From positions 1-18,697 of the forward strand of contig JAFRRE010000078.1 in the NCBI GenBank assembly GCA_017428285.1: 18,697 bases of DNA. Direction: 5' to 3'. The notes beneath the pieces are model-generated. The model was not told the DNA's origin and did no database searches. It was given only the letters and a program-made list of their open reading frames with translations. This document shows, piece by piece, positions 6,997-14,137 of this stretch (the first letter of the stretch is position 1; every line of letters starts with the position of its first letter). The position numbers and the translations under genes are program-made. The DNA comes from Bacteroidales bacterium. Lineage in GTDB: Bacteria; Bacteroidota; Bacteroidia; Bacteroidales; F082.

Positions 6997-8808
6997 ATGT
7001 TGGATGTCATCAAGTTGCTGCCCGACAGCGTCGCCAACCAGATTGCGGCGGGCGAGGTGATCCAGCGTCCTGCATCAGCAGTCAAAGAGCTGATGGAGAA
7101 CGCTCTGGATGCCGGTGCCACCCAGATTGATTTGGTGGTGAAAGACGCTGGCAAGTCGATGATTATGGTTGTCGACAATGGCTGTGGTATGTCGGAAACC
7201 GATGCCCGACTGTGCTTCGAGCGGCACGCCACCTCCAAAATCAGCAAAGCAGAAGACTTGTTCGCCATTCGTACCATGGGCTTCCGTGGCGAGGCATTGG
7301 CCAGTATTGCGGCTATCGCTCAGGTGGAGCTGAAATCGAAGCGTAAGGAGGATGAAGTAGGGGTGAAGATTGTCAACGAGGGCTCGGTCGTTAAGGAACA
7401 GACTCTTGTGCCAATGCAGCCTGGTACTACCTTCACGGTGAAGAACCTGTTTTTCAATGTGCCTGCTCGGCGCAACTTCCTCAAGTCGCCTCAAGCTGAG
7501 ATGCGGCATATTATTGAGGAATTCACTCGGGTCACATTGATGCATCCGGAAATCGGCTTTACACTCAATAGCGACGGCAAGGAAGTCTATCACTTATATC
7601 CAGGCAACCTCAAGCAACGCATCATGGGATTATTTGGGAGCAACTATGAGGAGAAATTGTTGCCCGTCCGTCAAGAGGCCGAGCGCGTGCGCATTGACGG
7701 CTATATTGTTAAGGCGGAATATGCGAAGAAGACTCGTGGCGAGCAGTATTTCTTTGTGAATAAGCGCTTTATCAAGCATGCCTATCTGCATCATGCCATC
7801 GAAAACGCGTTTATGGAAATGATTCCCAAGGACAGTTTCCCTGGCTATTTCCTGAATATTGAGGTGGATCCTGCCGACATCGACATCAACATCCACCCGA
7901 CCAAGACCGAGGTCAACTTCTTGGATGTCAAGCTGGTGTATGCCATCCTTCACGCGGCTGTGCGTAAAGCCATTGGCCAGCACAATCTCTCACCGATGAT
8001 TGACTTTGATGAGTCGGCTGACCTGAATAACGACTTTGGCAAGGCTATGGGCATGGCATCGCCTTTGGCTATTCCTAATATTCCTATCGACCCTAATTTC
8101 AATCCTTTCAGAAGGGAATCTGCACCGCGTGAGTCGCACTGGGAAGGGTCGTACCAGCCCCAGAGAAAAGAACCTGTAGGTGACTGGCGCTTGCTCTATG
8201 GTGAACGAACGGATTTGCCTTCTGAGACTTTGGTGCAGAAAGAGGAAGCCAAGCCGAATTGTCAGTATCTGCAAGTGAATCAGTCCTATATCGTTACGCC
8301 TGTGAAGTCGGGACTGATTGTCATCGACCAGAATTTGGCACATTCGAGGATACTCTTCGAGAAATATCTTAAGGAGCTTGAGAACCATAGCGGTGCCTCG
8401 CAGCAAGAGCTATTCCCACAGGCGCTGTCACTCAATGTGAACGACGCTTCTTTGCTGAAGGAAATGCTGCCTGAGTTGGAGAATCTCGGCTTTGTGTTGG
8501 AGCAAGCCAATCCAACCACCTTTATGATAAATGGCACACCATCCGATGCTTCGGGCTGCGACGCGGTGGCCTTGTTGGAGCAGGTTTTGGACAACTATAA
8601 AATCAACCGCACCGACTTGCAATTGGATCGGAAATTGAACCTCGCCAAGACCATGGCGGCGCAGCTCTCCATCAAGGCGCAGACAAGACTGTCGGAGATG
8701 GAGATGCAGAACCTTGTGGACCAATTGTTTGCCTGCAATGTGGCTGAGATTGCGCCCAACGGAAAGAAAATTTATGTGATTTTAAATATGGAGGATTATT
8801 TTAAATGA
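6997..8808 (+). CDS. mutL: DNA mismatch repair protein MutL
   Basis: 603-aa MutL. The N-terminal GHKL ATPase is complete: E31 in KELMEN (the general-base position), N35, D60 in DNGCGM, ATSKI at 78-82 and GFRGEAL at 95-101. The transducer domain runs to about residue 330 and a variable linker to about 410, followed by a C-terminal dimerisation domain. The endonuclease site of many MutL proteins (DQHA-x2-E-x4-E) is replaced by D444-Q-N-L-A-H-S-R, and the C-terminal CPHGRP-type motif reads APNGKK from residue 586. Nicking activity is therefore doubtful. In the cell MutL couples MutS mismatch recognition to strand excision. Gene context: 3 bases after the preceding ORF, and its stop overlaps the next start by 4 bases (ATGA), so the genes should be translationally coupled. 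Confidence 0.97.
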   Translation: MLDVIKLLPDSVANQIAAGEVIQRPASAVKELMENALDAGATQIDLVVKDAGKSMIMVVDNGCGMSETDARLCFERHATSKISKAEDLFAIRTMGFRGEALASIAAIAQVELKSKRKEDEVGVKIVNEGSVVKEQTLVPMQPGTTFTVKNLFFNVPARRNFLKSPQAEMRHIIEEFTRVTLMHPEIGFTLNSDGKEVYHLYPGNLKQRIMGLFGSNYEEKLLPVRQEAERVRIDGYIVKAEYAKKTRGEQYFFVNKRFIKHAYLHHAIENAFMEMIPKDSFPGYFLNIEVDPADIDINIHPTKTEVNFLDVKLVYAILHAAVRKAIGQHNLSPMIDFDESADLNNDFGKAMGMASPLAIPNIPIDPNFNPFRRESAPRESHWEGSYQPQRKEPVGDWRLLYGERTDLPSETLVQKEEAKPNCQYLQVNQSYIVTPVKSGLIVIDQNLAHSRILFEKYLKELENHSGASQQELFPQALSLNVNDASLLKEMLPELENLGFVLEQANPTTFMINGTPSDASGCDAVALLEQVLDNYKINRTDLQLDRKLNLAKTMAAQLSIKAQTRLSEMEMQNLVDQLFACNVAEIAPNGKKIYVILNMEDYFK

Positions 8809-9509
8809 GTGAACAATACAGTCCAACGGGTTTTAGAGTATTGCCACCCGTTGTGAAACATTTGCTGATTATCAATGTTTTGCTTTATTTGGCCACCTTT
8901 ACCATGAATCGGTTCCAAATTGATTTGACCGATTATTTGGGACTTCATTTTTTCAAGGCTAGCGATTTTAGGGCCTATCAGTTGATTACCTACATGTTCA
9001 TGCATGGCAATTTTGAACATTTGTTTTTCAATATGTTTGCCTTGTGGATGTTTGGTAACACGCTTGAGAACATTTGGGGCTCAAAGCGTTTCTTGTGGTT
9101 TTATATGCTATGTGGTATTGGTGCGGGATTGTGCCAAGAGGTGGTGCAATACATTCAATATACCACTACGTTAGCCCAATATGATAGTGTCAATTTTGGT
9201 GGCGGCCAAGTGATTTCCATGGCGAACTATTTGAACATGTTGAACACGGTAGGTGCCTCAGGTGCCATCTATGGTTTGTTGCTCGCATTCGGCATGATGT
9301 TTCCTAATTCGATGATTTACTTGTATTTCTTTGTCCCTATAAAGGCTAAGTGGTTTGTCATTGGGTATGCGGTCATCGAGTTGGTGAGCGGCTTTATCGG
9401 AGGTGGCAATGTGGCGCACTTTGCTCACTTGGGCGGCATGTTGTTTGGCTTGATTCTGATTTTGGTTTGGAAAAAGAAAGGAAGACTTTACGGTGACCAG
9501 ATTTTCTAA
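8805..9509 (+). CDS. Rhomboid-family intramembrane serine protease (first copy)
   Basis: 234 aa with about six hydrophobic segments. Rhomboid signatures are complete: MHGNFEHLFFNMFALWMFG (residues 66-84, the H-x-x-x-N region), catalytic Ser152 in GASGAIYG, and catalytic His208 in AHLGGMLFG. The protein is therefore predicted to cleave membrane-spanning substrates by a Ser-His dyad. An insertion of about 40 residues (105-148) containing polar FGGGQ lies before the GASG helix. The start overlaps the mutL stop by 4 bases. The next gene, another rhomboid, overlaps it by 17 bases. Substrates are unknown, and the mutL linkage may reflect operon history rather than shared function. Confidence 0.94.
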   Translation: MSEQYSPTGFRVLPPVVKHLLIINVLLYLATFTMNRFQIDLTDYLGLHFFKASDFRAYQLITYMFMHGNFEHLFFNMFALWMFGNTLENIWGSKRFLWFYMLCGIGAGLCQEVVQYIQYTTTLAQYDSVNFGGGQVISMANYLNMLNTVGASGAIYGLLLAFGMMFPNSMIYLYFFVPIKAKWFVIGYAVIELVSGFIGGGNVAHFAHLGGMLFGLILILVWKKKGRLYGDQIF

Positions 9510-10404
9510 TAGATATGGTTATCAGCGACCGAATTTCGGTGGTGTGACGAAGGACTTGTTCAAGGAGAATCCTGTGCTGAAATGGCTCCTCCTGGTCAAT
9601 GTGGGCATCTGGATTATGGTGGCCTTCGCCAATCTTTTCCTTTGGCTCTACAAGTCGCCAGGAACCAACCTTTTGGTGCGGTGGCTTTCGGTGCCGGCCG
9701 ATTGGACGGAGCTCATCAGAAGGCCTTGGACCGTAGTGACTTACATGTTCCTGCATGAACGTTTTTGGCATTTGTTTTTCAATGTGTGGATGCTTTGGTT
9801 TGGCGGAATGATCTTCACGCGTTTCTTGTCGCAAAAACAGTTGGCTTTGACATACGGTTTGGGTGGCCTTGTGGGTGCTTTGTTTTTTGTCTTGGCATAC
9901 AACTTATTCCCTGTTTTTGAAACGGTGAAGAATACCGCTGTTGCCATGGGTGCCTCAGCTTCGGTGCTGGCCATTTTGGTAGCAGCTGCGACCTATAAAC
10001 CTGACTATGGGCTCAACCTCTTGTTGTTCGGCCAACTGAAATTCAAGTGGTTGGCGATTGCCTTTGTGGTCATTGACTTGCTGAGCATCTCAGCGGAGAA
10101 TCCAGGTGGACATATTGCACATTTGGGTGGTGCCGTGTTCGGCTTTGTATATGGACTTGTCCTCAGGAAAAGCCTCGGACAACCTTCAGAGCCTAAGCGA
10201 AAAAGACGCAAGCCCAAAATGGAATATACGCCATACGAGGAAATCCACGATGAGCCACAAGTGCCGCGTTCGGATGAGGAATACAACCATCAAAAGTCTG
10301 AAAGAGAACGCGATGTGGATGCTATTTTGGACAAGATTGCCAAGGATGGCTACGCTAGTTTGACAGCGGAGGAAAAGGAGTTTTTGTTTAAAAACAGAAG
10401 ATGA
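9493..10404 (+). CDS. Rhomboid-family protease with C-terminal tail (second copy)
   Basis: 303 aa from a GTG start. No in-frame ATG exists before the first membrane helix, so GTG at 9493 is the best start, overlapping the upstream rhomboid gene by 17 bases. The rhomboid core spans residues 28-228 with about six membrane segments: HERFWHLFFNVWMLWFGG at 88-105, nucleophile Ser155 in GASASVLA (Ala in place of the usual Gly after Ser), and catalytic His210 in HIAHLGGAVFG. A basic stretch (KRKRRKPK) and a hydrophilic tail of about 75 residues follow. The end, VDAILDKIAKDGYASLTAEEK, resembles the small helical C-terminal domain (DUF6576-like) seen on Bacteroidetes rhomboids. It probably acts in the inner membrane beside the first copy. 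The two share signature motifs but little else, so they are not a recent duplication. Confidence 0.92.
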   Translation: MTRFSNRYGYQRPNFGGVTKDLFKENPVLKWLLLVNVGIWIMVAFANLFLWLYKSPGTNLLVRWLSVPADWTELIRRPWTVVTYMFLHERFWHLFFNVWMLWFGGMIFTRFLSQKQLALTYGLGGLVGALFFVLAYNLFPVFETVKNTAVAMGASASVLAILVAAATYKPDYGLNLLLFGQLKFKWLAIAFVVIDLLSISAENPGGHIAHLGGAVFGFVYGLVLRKSLGQPSEPKRKRRKPKMEYTPYEEIHDEPQVPRSDEEYNHQKSERERDVDAILDKIAKDGYASLTAEEKEFLFKNRR

Positions 10405-10405
10405 T

Positions 10406-11521
10406 ATGTTGAGACAGGAGAAAAAAGAAAGGTCGTTTTTCGGTAAGATGATGGTCTTCATCTTGGCTGTTCTGGCTTTCTTGGGATTGGTGGCCATGGC
10501 CTTGAGTGTCATCAATGCCTACATCAATCCGCAGCATTTCATCTGGACCACAGTCTTTGGTTTGGCATTTTGGGTGATTCTTATCTATAATGTAGTGGTT
10601 TTCTTATTCTTGCTTTTGCTTTGGTCGAACAAGATTTGGATTTCGGTTTTGGCTTTGCTTGTCGCCATCCCAGGCATTAGCAAGTCGTTTTCTTTTGGTT
10701 CGAAGGAAAAGGCCGATAACAGCATCAGGATCATGAGCTACAATTTGCATCAATTCATTATTGTTGATAATGAGATGGATAAGGAAGAGCTTACCAATCG
10801 TTTGATGGACATGGTTCGCGAACAGGCTCCTGATATTTTGTGCTGTCAAGAATTTGGGTATTTCAAAACGGGTAAGACGCGTCCGCAAGGGATTGAAGCT
10901 TTTGCAGAGAATGTTGGCTTCCAATATGTTTATTACAATCGTAAAAGCAATTATGCGGGCAATGTCATCTTTTCAAAGTATCCAATTGCCAAGGTTGCAG
11001 AGGATTCGGGTTTCGGCCAGGAAAACACCTACGGTGTAATGGTTTCGGTGGATGCAGGAGAGAAGGGCAAGTTCCATGTCGCCAATGTGCATTTGCTTTC
11101 TTATATGATTACGGACAATGAGATTGATATTTTGACAAACACTTCTGAACGGAAAAACAATTTGGATACGATAGGGAAAAAGGTGCTGCACAAGTTGAAT
11201 TATGCTTTTCAGAGGCGAAGTGATGAACTTAAAAAGGTCCTGGACGGGATGCCTCCCGTTGGCGGACCGATTATCGTTTGTGGCGATTTCAATGAACCTC
11301 CGCTGTCCTATAACTACCGGCAGATGCAAAAGGCTGGCTTTGTGGACACTTTCACCAAGGTGGGATTTGGCATCAAGCCGACCTACGCAGGCAAATTGCC
11401 TTTGCTGCGTATTGACTATGTTTGGGCTAATGAAGGTGTTAAACCGCTTGATTTTGAGCGGTATAAATACAAGGCATCGGATCATTATCCGATTATTTTG
11501 GATTTTGAAATAAACAAATAA
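10406..11521 (+). CDS. Membrane-anchored EEP-family phosphohydrolase
   Basis: 371 aa. Three N-terminal membrane helices (about residues 14-38, 48-72 and 76-92) are followed by an endonuclease/exonuclease/phosphatase domain from residue 106. The full set of EEP catalytic motifs is visible: N113 in SYNLHQF, E149 in CCQEFG, H229 in NVHLLSY, D294 and N296 in GDFNEPP, D337 in RIDYVW, and D359-H360 in ASDHYP. The enzyme should hydrolyse phosphodiester or phosphomonoester bonds using Mg2+. The substrate (nucleic acid, lipid head group or other) cannot be read from sequence. Orientation of the catalytic domain depends on helix count. Starts 2 bases after the stop of the second rhomboid (one-base gap) and is the last gene of the mutL operon. 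A REP-like palindrome follows the stop. Confidence 0.92.
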   Translation: MLRQEKKERSFFGKMMVFILAVLAFLGLVAMALSVINAYINPQHFIWTTVFGLAFWVILIYNVVVFLFLLLLWSNKIWISVLALLVAIPGISKSFSFGSKEKADNSIRIMSYNLHQFIIVDNEMDKEELTNRLMDMVREQAPDILCCQEFGYFKTGKTRPQGIEAFAENVGFQYVYYNRKSNYAGNVIFSKYPIAKVAEDSGFGQENTYGVMVSVDAGEKGKFHVANVHLLSYMITDNEIDILTNTSERKNNLDTIGKKVLHKLNYAFQRRSDELKKVLDGMPPVGGPIIVCGDFNEPPLSYNYRQMQKAGFVDTFTKVGFGIKPTYAGKLPLLRIDYVWANEGVKPLDFERYKYKASDHYPIILDFEINK

Positions 11522-11531
11522 ACAAATAATT

Positions 11532-11559
11532 GTGAGACGCGATAAATCGGCGTCTCTAC
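11532..11559. repeat. REP-like palindrome, degenerate copy
   Basis: GT-GAGACGC (11532-11540) and GCGTCTCTAC (11550-11559) form an imperfect stem around GATAAATCG. The outer arms match the 30-bp palindrome at 2498-2527, with one base missing in the left arm and an unrelated core. It sits 10 bases after the EEP stop and could act as a weak transcript-end hairpin. No T-run follows. The remaining gap to 11638 is AT-rich and I see no clear promoter in it. Confidence 0.65.
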
Positions 11560-11638
11560 TAACATCGATTCTTCAATTCAACAATTGACTACGTCGAATT
11601 ATCATTTCAACGAATAAACAATTAAACAATCAACATAA

Positions 11639-13024
11639 ATGACACTTATCAAATCCATATCCGGCATTCGTGGCACCATTGGCGGCCAGCCGGGCGACAA
11701 TCTCACGCCAATCGACATGGTGAAATTCACCGCTGCATTTGTCAAATTCGTGCAACACCATAAAGGGGTGAAACACCCCAAGGTCGTGGTGGGTCGCGAT
11801 GCCCGCCTCTCAGGCTTCCTTGTGAATCAGGTGGTTTGCGGTACCTTGCAAGCCATGGGCGCCGATGTGCTTGACATCGGTTTGAGCACCACGCCTACGA
11901 CCGAAATCGCCGTGACAGGCCTGAAAGCCGATGCAGGTATCATCCTCACGGCCAGCCATAACCCCGCCCAGTGGAACGCTTTGAAGCTCCTCAACGAAAA
12001 GGGCGAGTTCATCTCTGCCGCCGAAGGCGCTTGGCTGCTCGATGTGGCCGCCAAGGATGATTTCGATTTTGTCCCGATTGAGGAAATCGGTAGCTATCAA
12101 CAGATTGACGGCTGGATGGACAAGCACGTCGACATGGTGTGCCAACTGCCTTTGGTCAACAAAGAGGTGATTGCGAAGGCCAACTTCAAGGTGGCTGTGG
12201 ATGCAGTCAACTCGACAGGCGGCATTGCCATCCCGAAGATGCTGCGCGCTTTGGGGGTTAAGGAAGTGCTCGAACTCAACTGCGAGCCTACGGGTAAGTT
12301 TGCCCATACTCCAGAGCCTTTGGCACAAAACCTCACCGATATTTGCCGTTATGTCAAGGAGCAGGGTTGTGATTTCGGCGTGGTTGTTGACCCCGATGTC
12401 GACCGTCTTGTTTTCGTCAAGGAAGACGGAGAGCTGTTTGGCGAGGAATACACCTTGGTCTCGGTAGCCGATTTCATCCTGAAGCACACGCCAGGCCCGA
12501 CAGTGAGCAACTTGTCGTCGACTAGAGCTTTGCGTGATGTCACTCAAAAGCATGGGCAGCAATATTATGCTGCTGCCGTTGGTGAGGTCAATGTGGTGGA
12601 AAAGATGAAGGAAGTGGGTGCTGTCATCGGCGGCGAAGGCAACGGAGGTGTCATCTATCCTGAGTTGCACTATGGTCGCGATGCCCTTGTCGGCACGGCT
12701 TTGTTCCTAACCCAACTGGCCGAGAAGAAGGTAAAATGCTCCGAGTTGAAGCAAACCTATCCGCTGTATGTGATGTCGAAGAACAAGATTCAACTTACGC
12801 CTACGACTGATGTGGACGGCATCTTGGCCAAGTTCGCCGAGAAGTTCAAGAACGAGCAAGTGACAACCATCGATGGTGTGAAGATTGACTTTGAGGAAGG
12901 TTGGGTGCATCTGCGCAAGTCGAACACCGAGCCGATTATTCGTATCTATTCGGAAGGCAAGACCGAGGCTGAGGCTGAACGCTTTGCCAATATGATTCTG
13001 GAAGAAGCGAAGAAGATGGTATAA
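11639..13024 (+). CDS. glmM: Phosphoglucosamine mutase / phosphohexomutase
   Basis: 461-aa alpha-D-phosphohexomutase. Four-domain signatures in order: SGIRGTIG (8-15), catalytic phosphoserine Ser106 in TASHNP, metal-binding D251/D253/D255 in DPDVDR, sugar-binding loop GEGNGG (332-337), and phosphate-binding R426-x-S-x-T-E-P in domain 4. The GEGNGG loop, rather than GEKSGH, and the length fit the group usually annotated as phosphoglucosamine mutase in Bacteroidetes. That enzyme converts glucosamine-6-phosphate to glucosamine-1-phosphate for UDP-GlcNAc, peptidoglycan and lipid A synthesis. Phosphomannomutase or phosphoglucomutase activity is a realistic alternative, since specificity is not fixed by these motifs. 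Cytoplasmic. It is separated by 117 bp from the EEP gene and 81 bp from the aldolase gene, with a REP-like element in each gap. No clear TAnnTTTG box lies directly upstream. Confidence 0.9.
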   Translation: MTLIKSISGIRGTIGGQPGDNLTPIDMVKFTAAFVKFVQHHKGVKHPKVVVGRDARLSGFLVNQVVCGTLQAMGADVLDIGLSTTPTTEIAVTGLKADAGIILTASHNPAQWNALKLLNEKGEFISAAEGAWLLDVAAKDDFDFVPIEEIGSYQQIDGWMDKHVDMVCQLPLVNKEVIAKANFKVAVDAVNSTGGIAIPKMLRALGVKEVLELNCEPTGKFAHTPEPLAQNLTDICRYVKEQGCDFGVVVDPDVDRLVFVKEDGELFGEEYTLVSVADFILKHTPGPTVSNLSSTRALRDVTQKHGQQYYAAAVGEVNVVEKMKEVGAVIGGEGNGGVIYPELHYGRDALVGTALFLTQLAEKKVKCSELKQTYPLYVMSKNKIQLTPTTDVDGILAKFAEKFKNEQVTTIDGVKIDFEEGWVHLRKSNTEPIIRIYSEGKTEAEAERFANMILEEAKKMV

Positions 13025-13029
13025 TAAAT

Positions 13030-13091
13030 CGGCGTTTCGACAGGCTCAACGACCTTGGCTTTTGCAGGTCCCTGAGCCTGTCGAAGGGCCG
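13030..13091. repeat. REP-like paired hairpin (TTCGACAGGCTCA family)
   Basis: TTCGACAGGCTCA (13036-13048) and TGAGCCTGTCGAA (13073-13085) are perfect 13-bp arms. The stem continues inward with GACCT (13051-13055) and AGGTC (13066-13070), and outward with CGGC (13030-13033) and GCCG (13088-13091). The right half, GGTCCCTGAGCCTGTCGAAG, matches a REP-type sequence I recognise as widespread in bacterial intergenic regions. Two facing copies form one composite hairpin, as in BIME-type elements. It fills most of the gap between glmM and the threonine aldolase gene. Confidence 0.8.
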
Positions 13092-13105
13092 TCAATAAAG
13101 TAATT

Positions 13106-14134
13106 ATGAAACGAGGATTTGGAAGCGACAACCATTCGGGCGTATGCCCTGAGGTTTTGGAAGCCATCGCCCGTGTGAATAAGGATCACGCAGTGGCCTA
13201 CGGCGATGATGAATATTGTGCCGCCACGGAAGCGAAGTTCCGTGAACAGTTTGGTGAGCAAGCGCGTGTCTTTTTCGCCTTCAACGGCACGGGATGCAAC
13301 ACCTTGTGTATCGATGCCATGGTGCATTCGCACGAGGCAGTGGTATGTGCTGAGACCGCCCACATCAATGTGGATGAATGCGGTGCGCCCCAGCGCATCG
13401 TGGGCTGCCGTCTGCTGACGGTGGACACCCCTGACGGCAAGCTGACACCTGCTTTGATCAAAACACGCCTGCATGGCTTCGGTTTTGAACACCATTCACA
13501 GCCTAAGGTGATTTCAATCACCCAGCCGACTGAGTTGGGGACATTGTACACCTTGGATGAAATTAAAGCCATCGTTGGCTTGGCAAGGGATTACAATTTG
13601 TATGTGCACATTGACGGTGCCCGTTTGGGCAACGCTGCCGTGGCCTTGGGTTGCACCTTCAAGGAGATGACCACTGATCTTGGTGTGGATGCCGTTTCCT
13701 TTGGTGGCACTAAGAATGGCCTGATGATGGGGGAGGCGGTAGTGCTTCTCAATCCCGACATTTGTCCCGACTTCAAGTATCGTCGCAAGCAAGCCATGCA
13801 GCTCTGCTCCAAGATGCGCTTCATTGCTGCCCAATTCGATGCCTACTTCGAGAACGACCTATGGAAGCGCAATGCAGAACACAGCAACCACATGGCGCAG
13901 TTGCTCTACAAGGCGGTGAAAGACATCCCTGGCGTGAAGGTCGTCTATCCTGTGCAGGCCAACGGCGTATTTGCCCAGCTGCCTCGCAAAGTTTGGAAGG
14001 AGTTGCAGAACCACTATTTCTTCTACGACTGGGATGAGGATGCCGATGTGGTCCGTTGGATGTGCGCGTTTGACACGACGGAGGAGGATATTGAAAAGTT
14101 TGTGGGGCTGTTGAGGGAGATGATGAAAGGGTAA
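13106..14134 (+). CDS. Low-specificity L-threonine aldolase
   Basis: 342-aa PLP-dependent fold-type I enzyme. Family features: N-terminal FGSDNHSGVCPEVLEAI, YGDDEYCAATE (32-42), a phosphate-binding region FNGTGCNT (59-66), the His86 region (ETAHINVDECG) that stacks on the cofactor, Asp170 in HIDGARLGNAA that contacts the pyridine nitrogen, and the Schiff-base Lys203 in SFGGTKNG. It should cleave L-threonine and L-allo-threonine to glycine and acetaldehyde in the cytoplasm, supplying glycine. The related beta-eliminating lyases share this fold, but the SFGGTKNG lysine motif is typical for threonine aldolase. Starts 81 bp after glmM across a REP-like hairpin. Its stop is 3 bases from the convergent WYL gene, and no terminator is visible between them, so the two transcripts probably overlap. 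ltaE-type gene. Confidence 0.92.
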   Translation: MKRGFGSDNHSGVCPEVLEAIARVNKDHAVAYGDDEYCAATEAKFREQFGEQARVFFAFNGTGCNTLCIDAMVHSHEAVVCAETAHINVDECGAPQRIVGCRLLTVDTPDGKLTPALIKTRLHGFGFEHHSQPKVISITQPTELGTLYTLDEIKAIVGLARDYNLYVHIDGARLGNAAVALGCTFKEMTTDLGVDAVSFGGTKNGLMMGEAVVLLNPDICPDFKYRRKQAMQLCSKMRFIAAQFDAYFENDLWKRNAEHSNHMAQLLYKAVKDIPGVKVVYPVQANGVFAQLPRKVWKELQNHYFFYDWDEDADVVRWMCAFDTTEEDIEKFVGLLREMMKG

Positions 14135-14137
14135 TAG

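Noticed and set aside
11810..12670. 286-codon antisense open frame opposite glmM
   Set aside because: It lies entirely within a gene with all phosphohexomutase motifs. Its translation shows no recognisable domain, and the same pattern appears opposite other codon-biased genes here.
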